DNA from: an uncultured Oscillospiraceae bacterium
GTDB lineage: Bacteria > Bacillota > Clostridia > Oscillospirales > Oscillospiraceae
Assembly (NCBI GenBank): GCA_900758315.1
Contig: CAAERF010000367.1
Location: 1 to 6,779, forward strand
DNA: 6,779 nucleotides
Direction: 5' to 3'
The notes beneath the pieces are model-generated. The model had not been told where the DNA came from. It made no database searches and worked only from the letters and a program-made list of their open reading frames with translations. Shown in pieces: positions 1 to 5,563 of the stretch. A program made the position numbers and the translations under genes. Within the stretch, counting starts at the first letter, position 1; the number at the start of each line of letters is the position of its first letter.

Positions 1-467
1 AGGTGACCATCGTCCCTCTGGAGGTCATCATCCGCAACATCTCCGCCGGTTCCTTCGCCAAGCGCTACGGCGTGGAAGAGGGTATCCCGTTTGAGGAACC
101 CACCATCGAATTCTCCTACAAAAATGACGACCTGGGCGATCCCCTCATCAATGCCTATCACGCAGTGGCCCTGAAGCTGGCCACCTGGGACGAGATCAAC
201 CAGATCAAGGACTACGCCTTCCGCATCAACACCCTGCTCAAGAGCTTCCTCAAGAGCGTGGGCATCGACCTGGTGGACTTCAAGCTGGAGTTCGGCAAGA
301 CTGCTGACGGTCAGATCGTCCTGGCTGACGAGATCAGCCCGGACACCTGCCGCCTGTGGGACGAGGTCACCCACGAAAAGCTGGACAAGGACCGGTTCCG
401 CCGGGATATGGGCGGCGTCGAGGACGCATACCAGGAGGTTATGCGCCGTCTGATGGGTGACAAATGA
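1..467 (+). CDS. purC: SAICAR synthetase (phosphoribosylaminoimidazole-succinocarboxamide synthase), 3' part
   Basis: This is the C-terminal part of the cytoplasmic enzyme that joins CAIR and aspartate, using ATP, to give SAICAR (purine step 7). The reading frame is open from the window edge; the GTG at 3-5 encodes an internal valine and is not a start. About 154 residues are visible against a usual 235-240, so roughly the first third lies upstream. Both family signatures are seen: [13 protein letters not shown] about 6-18 residues into the visible part, and LVDFKLEFG near visible residues 90-98. They are followed by the conserved [14 protein letters not shown] stretch that lines the nucleotide and substrate pocket. 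The TGA stop (465-467) overlaps the purF start as ATGA, which suggests translational coupling. An upstream purE neighbour is expected from related operons but cannot be seen. Identity is near certain. Confidence 0.96.
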   Translation, partial: VTIVPLEVIIRNISAGSFAKRYGVEEGIPFEEPTIEFSYKNDDLGDPLINAYHAVALKLATWDEINQIKDYAFRINTLLKSFLKSVGIDLVDFKLEFGKTADGQIVLADEISPDTCRLWDEVTHEKLDKDRFRRDMGGVEDAYQEVMRRLMGDK

Positions 468-1906
468 GCAGCCAGCGTCAGTTGAATCAACAGGCTTACA
501 GCCATGTGAAAGAGGAATGCGGCGTCTTTGGGCTCATCAACTGTGCCGGCACCGGTCCCCGGAACCCGGCCTTTGACGCCTACCACGCCATGTACGCCCT
601 TCAGCACCGGGGGCAGGACTCCTGCGGCATCGCCGCCTGTATCAACGGCCGCCTGGTGCTCCACAAAAACCAAGGACTGGTTCCCGAGGTCTTTTCTCCC
701 GCCGAGCTGGAGCGGCTCTCCGGCGCCTGTGGCGCCATCGGTCACGTCCGCCACGCCACCAACGCCAGCGAGGTCAATCCGGCCAATGCCCAGCCCATCG
801 TGGTCCGCCACGCCTCCGGCTCCATGGCCCTGTGCTACAACGGCAAGCTGGTCAACAGCCTGGCCCTGCGCCGGGAGATGGAAAACCGTGGCGGCATCTT
901 CCAGACCACCAACGATGCGGAAGTGATCACCTATCTGGTGGTCCGGGAGCACCTGCGCACCAACACCCTGGCCGACGCCATCCTCAACGCCATGGACTAT
1001 ATGATCGGCGCATTCTCGCTGGTGGTCATGAACGACAGAGAGCTCATCGCCGCCCGGGATCCCAACGGCTTCCGGCCTCTCTGTGTGGGACAGGTGGACG
1101 GCTGCTACTGCTTCGCCTCGGAATCCTGCGCCATTGAGGCGCTGGGCGGCACCTTCCTCCGGGATGTGGAGCCCGGTGAGGTGCTGGTGGCCAGCGGCAG
1201 TGAGCTGAAAAGCTATCACTCCCGGATCCGGGTGGCCCGGCGCTCCTTCTGCATGTTTGAGCTGGTCTACTTCGCCCGGCAGGACTCGGTGATCGACGGC
1301 ATCTCCATCGGCAAAGCCCGGGAGGAGGCCGGACGCTGTCTCGCCCGGCGCAACACTGTGGACGCCGACGTGGTCATCGGCGTGCCCGACTCGGGAATCC
1401 CCGCCGCCATGGGCTTTGCCCGTGAGTCCGGCCTGCCCTACGCCATGGGCCTGATGAAAAACCGGTATATTCAGCGCACCTTTATCCAGTCCCAGAAGCT
1501 GGAGCGGGAGGAGTCCCTGCGCATCAAGCTCAACGCCATCCAGTCGGTGGTCCGGGACAAGCGGATCATCATGGTGGACGACTCCATCGTCCGGGGCGGT
1601 ACCAGCGCCCGGATTGTCCGGCTTCTCCGGGAGGCCGGCGCCAAGGAGGTCCACGTGAAGGTCACCGCGCCGCCCTTCCTCTACCCCTGCGATTACGGCA
1701 CCGCCATCCCCAACAAGGAACAGCTGGCGGCCTACGGCAGGACCCAGGAGGAAATCTGTCAGCTGATCGGCTCAGACTCCCTCCAATACCTCTCCCTGGA
1801 GGATGTGCGGCATCTGGCCGGCGATGTGGGCATCTGTGACGCCTGCTTTACCGGCGACTACGTGCTGCCCCACGCCAACAGCGATGAGTCCCAGCAAACT
1901 ACGTGA
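464..1906 (+). CDS. purF: Amidophosphoribosyltransferase (glutamine PRPP amidotransferase), Fe-S type with propeptide
   Basis: PurF catalyses the first committed step, PRPP plus glutamine to 5-phosphoribosylamine, and is normally the feedback-inhibited enzyme of the pathway. The product is 480 residues, close to the 476 of Bacillus subtilis. An N-terminal class II glutaminase domain (about 19-250) shows KEECGVFGL with Cys19 as the expected nucleophile, GHVRHAT (93-99, Arg96), YNG (125-127, oxyanion Asn126/Gly127) and Asp151. The phosphoribosyltransferase domain shows [13 protein letters not shown] (303-315), [11 protein letters not shown] (332-342) and the PRPP loop [14 protein letters not shown] (368-381). 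Residues 1-18 form a propeptide that must be removed to free Cys19. Cys263, Cys409, Cys458 and Cys461 fit the four ligands of the [4Fe-4S] cluster in the Bacillus enzyme. The ATG at 464 is chosen because an in-frame stop (458-460) closes the frame just upstream; its Shine-Dalgarno (GGTGA, 456-460) is weak, consistent with coupling to purC. Confidence 0.98.
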   Translation: MSSQRQLNQQAYSHVKEECGVFGLINCAGTGPRNPAFDAYHAMYALQHRGQDSCGIAACINGRLVLHKNQGLVPEVFSPAELERLSGACGAIGHVRHATNASEVNPANAQPIVVRHASGSMALCYNGKLVNSLALRREMENRGGIFQTTNDAEVITYLVVREHLRTNTLADAILNAMDYMIGAFSLVVMNDRELIAARDPNGFRPLCVGQVDGCYCFASESCAIEALGGTFLRDVEPGEVLVASGSELKSYHSRIRVARRSFCMFELVYFARQDSVIDGISIGKAREEAGRCLARRNTVDADVVIGVPDSGIPAAMGFARESGLPYAMGLMKNRYIQRTFIQSQKLEREESLRIKLNAIQSVVRDKRIIMVDDSIVRGGTSARIVRLLREAGAKEVHVKVTAPPFLYPCDYGTAIPNKEQLAAYGRTQEEICQLIGSDSLQYLSLEDVRHLAGDVGICDACFTGDYVLPHANSDESQQTT

Positions 1907-1912
1907 TTTTTG

Positions 1913-1919
1913 AGGAGGT
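1913..1919 (+). promoter_or_regulatory. Ribosome binding site that sets a TTG start for purM
   Basis: AGGAGGT, a near-perfect Shine-Dalgarno, lies 7 nt before TTG at 1927-1929. The only upstream in-frame start, GTG at 1903, overlaps the purF stop as GTGA, has no Shine-Dalgarno before it, and would put this AGGAGGT inside the coding sequence. The site therefore points to TTG as the main start. Confidence 0.8.
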
Positions 1920-1926
1920 TATTCCT

Positions 1927-2970
1927 TTGCATAAGAACAGTAAATCTGACTCCTACGCCGCCGCCGGCGTAGACGTAACCGCCGGTTACCAGGTCGTTGA
2001 CCGGATCAAGCCTCTGGTCAAGTCCACCTATATTGACGGCGTACTGGGCGGCATTGGCGACTTTGGCGGCCAGTTCGCTCCCAACCTCACCGGTATGACC
2101 CGCCCCATCCTGGTCTCGGGCACCGATGGCGTGGGCACCAAGCTGAAAATCGCCTTCCTGATGGACAAGCACGACACCGTGGGCATCGACTGCGTGGCCA
2201 TGTGCGTCAACGACATCATCTGCTGCGGCGCGAAGCCCCAGTTCTTCCTGGACTATATCGCCTGCGGCAAGAATATCCCCAGCCGCATTGAACAGATCGT
2301 CACCGGTATCGCCGACGGCTGCCGCCAGTCCGCCTGCGCCCTCATCGGCGGCGAGACCGCGGAGATGCCCGGCTTCTACCCGGAGGACGAGTACGATCTG
2401 GCCGGCTTCACCGTGGGCATCGTGGACGAAAAGGACCGCATTGACGGCTCCAAGCTGGCGGTAGGCGACGTGCTCATCGGCCTGGCCTCCTCCGGCGTCC
2501 ACTCCAACGGCTACTCTCTGGTCCGCAAGACCCTGAATATCAACGAGACCTTCGATCAGCACAGTGACGAACTGGGCTGCACCCTGGGTGAGGCCCTGCT
2601 GGTGCCCACCCGCATCTACGTCCGGGCCATTCAGGCGCTGATCGCCTCCGGCACCGACGTCCACGCCATCAGCCACATCACCGGCGGCGGCTTCTACGAG
2701 AACGTTCCCCGCATGATGCGGCCCGGCCTGACCGCTCAGATCGACGTGTCCACCTTCCCCATGCCCCGGATCTTTGACATCATCCGCAAGACCGGTGACA
2801 TCCCCGTCCGGGACATGTACAACACCTTCAACATGGGCATCGGTATGATGGCCGCCGTTCCCGCCGCCGACGCAGACAAGGCCATTGCCGCCCTTCAGGC
2901 CGCCGGTGAACAGGCCTACGTGATCGGCGCCGTGGTCGCCGGTGACGACGGCGTGGAGGTACAGCTGTAA
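1927..2970 (+). CDS. purM: Phosphoribosylformylglycinamidine cyclo-ligase (AIR synthetase)
   Basis: PurM closes the imidazole ring, converting FGAM and ATP to AIR (step 5), as a cytoplasmic homodimer. With a TTG start the product is 347 residues, close to the 345 of E. coli, and begins [16 protein letters not shown], which lines up with the usual PurM N-terminus (YxxAGVD near residue 10). Motifs in order: [11 protein letters not shown] (64-74), the glycine-rich nucleotide loop; [10 protein letters not shown] (88-97), acidic metal and ATP contacts; [11 protein letters not shown] (141-151); SNGYSLVR (193-200); [12 protein letters not shown] (251-262); and FNMGIGM (301-307). All belong to the AIRS N- and C-terminal domains. 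A GTG at 1903 would add eight residues (MIFEEVIP) that are really the translated leader and Shine-Dalgarno, so I reject it as the main start. The gene follows purF after 20 nt and shares one base with purN. Identity is certain; the start is about 80% sure. Confidence 0.95.
   Translation: MHKNSKSDSYAAAGVDVTAGYQVVDRIKPLVKSTYIDGVLGGIGDFGGQFAPNLTGMTRPILVSGTDGVGTKLKIAFLMDKHDTVGIDCVAMCVNDIICCGAKPQFFLDYIACGKNIPSRIEQIVTGIADGCRQSACALIGGETAEMPGFYPEDEYDLAGFTVGIVDEKDRIDGSKLAVGDVLIGLASSGVHSNGYSLVRKTLNINETFDQHSDELGCTLGEALLVPTRIYVRAIQALIASGTDVHAISHITGGGFYENVPRMMRPGLTAQIDVSTFPMPRIFDIIRKTGDIPVRDMYNTFNMGIGMMAAVPAADADKAIAALQAAGEQAYVIGAVVAGDDGVEVQL
2955..2960 (+). promoter_or_regulatory. Ribosome binding site of purN inside the end of purM
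   Basis: GGAGGT lies 9 nt before the purN ATG at 2970 and is embedded in the last codons of purM. With the TAATG stop-start overlap it supports both independent initiation and coupled translation of purN. Confidence 0.75.
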
Positions 2971-3599
2971 TGGTGCGCATTGCCGTTCTGGTCTCCGGCG
3001 GCGGCACCAATCTCCAAGCCCTCATCGACGCCCAAAACCGGGGCAAGATCCAGGGCGGTGAGATTGCCGCCGTGCTCTCCTCCTCTCCCAGCGCCTTTGC
3101 CCTGGAACGGGCCAGGAAAGCGGGCATTCCCGGCTATGTCATCAACCGCCGGGACTATGCCTCCAATCAGGAGATGACCCTGGCTCTGACCCGGCAGCTC
3201 CAGGAACTGGACATTGGCCTGGTGGTCCTGGCCGGCTTTATGTATATTCTGACTCAGGAGCTCATTGACGCCTATCCCAACGCCATTCTCAACGTCCATC
3301 CGGCCCTGATCCCCTCCTTCTGCGGTGAGGGCTTCTACGGGCTCCACGTCCATGAGGCGGCTCTGGCCTACGGCGTCAAGGTCACCGGCGCCACCGTCCA
3401 CTTTGTCAGCGCTGACTGCGACGGCGGCCCCATCGTCCTGCAAAAGGCCGTCCCCATCGAGGAGGGCGACACCCCGGAACTGCTGCAGCGCCGGGTCATG
3501 GAGCAGGCGGAGTGGAAGATTTTGCCCCAGGCGGTGAGCCTGTTCTGTCAGGGACGTCTCCGCGTAGACGGGCGCACGGTACACATCGCTCCAGCGTGA
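2970..3599 (+). CDS. purN: Phosphoribosylglycinamide formyltransferase (GAR transformylase)
   Basis: PurN transfers the formyl group of 10-formyl-tetrahydrofolate to GAR to give FGAR (step 3). At 209 residues it has the normal length of the monofunctional bacterial enzyme (E. coli 212). The N-terminal Rossmann-like half carries VLVSGGGTNLQAL (6-18), the GAR phosphate-binding loop. The catalytic triad known from E. coli (Asn106, His108, Asp144) is present as Asn108 and His110 in LNVHPALIPSF and Asp151 in CDGGPIVLQ. The PSFCGEGFYGLHVHEAAL stretch (115-132) has the extra GFYG segment that I recall from Firmicutes PurN and that E. coli PurN lacks. The ATG at 2970 follows directly from the purM stop (TAATG) and has GGAGGT at a good distance. 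It uses the same folate cofactor as the formyltransferase gene further down the operon. Confidence 0.98.
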   Translation: MVRIAVLVSGGGTNLQALIDAQNRGKIQGGEIAAVLSSSPSAFALERARKAGIPGYVINRRDYASNQEMTLALTRQLQELDIGLVVLAGFMYILTQELIDAYPNAILNVHPALIPSFCGEGFYGLHVHEAALAYGVKVTGATVHFVSADCDGGPIVLQKAVPIEEGDTPELLQRRVMEQAEWKILPQAVSLFCQGRLRVDGRTVHIAPA

Positions 3600-3604
3600 T
3601 TTTC

Positions 3605-3610
3605 GGAGGT
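3605..3610 (+). promoter_or_regulatory. Ribosome binding site of the IMP cyclohydrolase gene
   Basis: GGAGGT followed by a T-rich 7-nt spacer precedes the ATG at 3618. Together with the purN stop it forms a leader (TGATTTTCGGAGGTT) very like the purF-purM junction (TGATTTTTGAGGAGGTT). Confidence 0.8.
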
Positions 3611-3617
3611 TTTTTCT

Positions 3618-4325
3618 ATGAAGATTTTGAATATTGCAGAGGAACTGCGCAGCAATTCCTATCCCGGCCGCGGCATCATTTTGGGCCGCAGCGCGGACAA
3701 TACCAAAGCGGTCATCGCCTACTTTATCATGGGCCGCAGCGTCAACAGCCGCAACCGCATCTTCGCCGTCACCGAGGACGGCATCCGCACCGAGGCCTAT
3801 GACGCCTCCAAGATGCAGGACCCCAGCCTGATTATCTATCACCCGGTCCGCTGCTTTGACGGCAAGACCATCGTCACCAACGGCGACCAGACCGACAGCG
3901 TCCGGGACGCCATGTACGAGGGCCACTGCTATCGTCACGGCCTGCTGCCCCGGACCTTTGAGCCGGACGCTCCCAACTATACCCCCCGGATCTCCGGCGT
4001 GGTGAAGCCGGACGGCAGCTACAACCTGTCCATCCTCAAGAGCTTTAACGGTGATCCCGCCTGCTGCTGCCGCTACTTCTTCGAGTACGACGCGCCGGTG
4101 GCGGGCTACGGCCACTTTATCCACACCTATCAGGGCGACGGCGATCCCCTGCCCTCCTTCGAAGGCGAGCCGGAAGTGATCACCATCGACTGCGCCACTG
4201 CCGCAGAATTCGCCGACCTGCTGTGGACCAACCTGAACGAGGACAACAAGGTCTCCCTCTTTGTCCGGTACATTGACATCGCCTCCGGCAACACCGACGA
4301 TGTGATTAAAAACGCCAACGTTTAA
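3618..4325 (+). CDS. purO: IMP cyclohydrolase, PurO (archaeal-type) family
   Basis: The product is predicted to close the second purine ring, FAICAR to IMP (step 10), a job done in most bacteria by the N-terminal domain of PurH. It is 235 residues and has no resemblance to that MGS-like PurH domain. It instead fits the IMP cyclohydrolase family first characterised in archaea as PurO, which has an Ntn-hydrolase-like fold. Visible segments that I associate with the bacterial branch are YPGRGI (15-20), GRSVNSRNRIF (39-49), NGDQTD (88-93), and GHFIHTYQGDGDPLPSFEGEP (165-185). No signal peptide or membrane segment is seen. Three adjacent cysteines (149-151) are unusual but have no known role. The start has a good Shine-Dalgarno. 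Position is strong support: it lies directly before an AICAR formyltransferase that lacks a cyclohydrolase domain, so the two genes together replace purH. Family assignment is by recalled motifs, not by a search. Confidence 0.9.
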   Translation: MKILNIAEELRSNSYPGRGIILGRSADNTKAVIAYFIMGRSVNSRNRIFAVTEDGIRTEAYDASKMQDPSLIIYHPVRCFDGKTIVTNGDQTDSVRDAMYEGHCYRHGLLPRTFEPDAPNYTPRISGVVKPDGSYNLSILKSFNGDPACCCRYFFEYDAPVAGYGHFIHTYQGDGDPLPSFEGEPEVITIDCATAAEFADLLWTNLNEDNKVSLFVRYIDIASGNTDDVIKNANV

Positions 4326-4332
4326 TTTGATT

Positions 4333-4338
4333 GGAGGT
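4333..4338 (+). promoter_or_regulatory. Ribosome binding site that sets the ATG start of the AICAR formyltransferase gene
   Basis: GGAGGT lies 7 nt before ATG at 4346. A longer frame could begin at TTG 4331, but that codon overlaps the region just before this site and has no Shine-Dalgarno of its own. ATG 4346 is therefore preferred. Confidence 0.85.
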
Positions 4339-4345
4339 AGAAACG

Positions 4346-5521
4346 ATGAAGGAACTGGAACTGAAATACGGCTGTAACCCCAACCAGAAACCCAGCCGCA
4401 TCTATATGCTGGACGGCGATCTGCCCGTCACGGTGCTCAACGGTAAGCCCGGCTATATCAACTTCATGGACGCCTTCAACTCCTGGCAGCTGGTGAAAGA
4501 GCTGCGGGCCGCCACCGGTCTGCCCGCCGCAGCCTCTTTTAAGCATGTCTCTCCTGCCGGCGCCGCCGTGGGACTGCCCCTCAGCGACACCGACAAGGCC
4601 ATCTACTTCGTGGATCCCGATGCGGAGATCACTCCCATCGCCGCCGCCTATATCCGTGCCCGTGGCGCGGACCGGCTGTGCTCCTACGGCGACTGGGCGG
4701 CCCTGTCCGACGTGTGTGACGCCGCCACCGCCACCTACCTGAAGGACGAGGTCTCTGACGGCATCATCGCCCCCGGCTATACGGACGAGGCCCTGGCCAT
4801 CCTGAAAACCAAGAAGAAGGGCAACTACAACGTGGTGCAGATTGACCCGGACTACGTGCCTCCCGTGCCGGAACGCCGTGAGATCTTCGGCGTGGTCTTT
4901 GAGCAGGGCCACAACTTCCTGAACATCGACCAGGACATGCTCCAGAACATCGTCACCGAGAACAAGGACCTGCCTGAGAGCGCCAAAATTGACCTGATCG
5001 TCAGCCTGATTACCCTGAAGTACACCCAGTCCAACTCGGTCTGCTACGTGAAGGACGGCCAGACCATCGGCGTGGGCGCCGGTCAGCAGAGCCGGATCCA
5101 CTGCACCCGCCTGGCGGGCAACAAGGCCAATAACTGGTGGATGCGTCAGCACCCCAAGGTGCTGGGCCTCCAGTTTGTAGACGGTATCCGCCGTCCCGAC
5201 CGGGACAACGCCATTGACGTGTACACCTCTGACGAGTACGAGGACGTGCTGGCCGAGGGCGTGTGGCAGCAGACCTTCAAGGTCAAGCCCGAGGTGCTCA
5301 CTGAGGCGGAGAAGAAGGAGTGGATCGCCAAGATGACCGACGTGTCCGTGGGCTCCGACGCCTTCTTCCCCTTCGGCGACAACGTAGAGCGTGCCTTTAA
5401 GTCCGGCGTCAAGTATATCGCGGAACCCGGCGGCTCCATCCGGGACGACAACGTCATCGAGGCCTGTAACAAGCACGGCATCGTGATGTGCTTCACTGGC
5501 ATCCGCCTGTTCCACCACTGA
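4346..5521 (+). CDS. purH: Stand-alone AICAR formyltransferase (equivalent to the C-terminal domain of PurH/ATIC)
   Basis: It transfers a formyl group from 10-formyl-tetrahydrofolate to AICAR, giving FAICAR (step 9), the substrate of the preceding PurO-type enzyme. The 391 residues match only the transformylase part of PurH (about 510-590 residues in full); the roughly 200-residue cyclohydrolase domain is absent. Seen: LKYGCNPNQ (6-14), SFKHVSPAGAAVG (64-76) with the catalytic Lys66-His67 pair, SDGIIAPGY (137-145), YTQSNSVC (226-233), GVGAGQQSRIHCTRLAG (242-258), SDAFFPFGDNVERA (337-350) and the C-terminal GIRLFHH. Residue numbers run about 200 below human ATIC (Lys266, His267, Asn431, Arg588), so the domains appear collinear. 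The symbol purH is given by homology to one half only; purV has also been used for this single-domain form. The segment at about 290-330 (LTEAEKKEWIAKM at 318-330) resembles animal ATIC. The start is ATG 4346 with GGAGGT; TTG 4331 is unlikely. Confidence 0.95.
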   Translation: MKELELKYGCNPNQKPSRIYMLDGDLPVTVLNGKPGYINFMDAFNSWQLVKELRAATGLPAAASFKHVSPAGAAVGLPLSDTDKAIYFVDPDAEITPIAAAYIRARGADRLCSYGDWAALSDVCDAATATYLKDEVSDGIIAPGYTDEALAILKTKKKGNYNVVQIDPDYVPPVPERREIFGVVFEQGHNFLNIDQDMLQNIVTENKDLPESAKIDLIVSLITLKYTQSNSVCYVKDGQTIGVGAGQQSRIHCTRLAGNKANNWWMRQHPKVLGLQFVDGIRRPDRDNAIDVYTSDEYEDVLAEGVWQQTFKVKPEVLTEAEKKEWIAKMTDVSVGSDAFFPFGDNVERAFKSGVKYIAEPGGSIRDDNVIEACNKHGIVMCFTGIRLFHH

Positions 5522-5563
5522 TTTTCCCCTTCCCACCATTTTGAGCAATGAGGTGAATCATAC
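5522..5563 (+). other. Longest intergenic gap of the operon (42 nt)
   Basis: This is the only gap above 20 nt. It holds a pyrimidine-rich stretch after the stop codon (TTTTCCCCTTCCCACC) and the purD ribosome binding site. I see no inverted repeat with a T-tract and no -35/-10 pair, so there is no support for a terminator or a separate purD promoter. Confidence 0.6.
5550..5556 (+). promoter_or_regulatory. Ribosome binding site of purD
   Basis: GAGGTGA, complementary to the 3' end of 16S rRNA (anti-SD CACCTCCT region), lies 7 nt before the ATG at 5564. It differs from the GGAGGT form used by the other genes but is a good match, and it fixes the purD start. Confidence 0.75.

Noticed and set aside
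311..1654. Long open frame on the - strand opposite purC/purF (447 codons)
   Set aside because: It lies fully opposite conserved purC and purF coding sequence, has no recognisable motifs, and has the His/Gly/Val/Asp/Ala-rich composition expected from reading GC-rich codons backwards.
2916..4124. Long open frame on the - strand opposite the end of purM, purN and purO (402 codons)
   Set aside because: It spans three real genes on the other strand, has low-complexity composition and no conserved domain that I recognise; it is a GC-bias shadow.
4331..4345. TTG at 4331 as the start of the AICAR formyltransferase
   Set aside because: Its first codons are the Shine-Dalgarno itself (GGAGGT at 4333-4338), which is correctly placed for ATG 4346.
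4322..5548. Long open frame on the - strand opposite the formyltransferase gene (408 codons)
   Set aside because: It mirrors a well-supported gene and shows only antisense-type composition.
5548..5556. ATG-AGG-TGA minicistron overlapping the purD ribosome binding site
   Set aside because: It has no Shine-Dalgarno of its own and arises simply because GAGGTGA follows AT; there is no evidence that it is translated.
5522..5563. Possible terminator or internal promoter before purD
   Set aside because: There is no stem-loop with a T-run and no convincing -35/-10 pair; the 42-nt gap is accounted for by the leader of purD.
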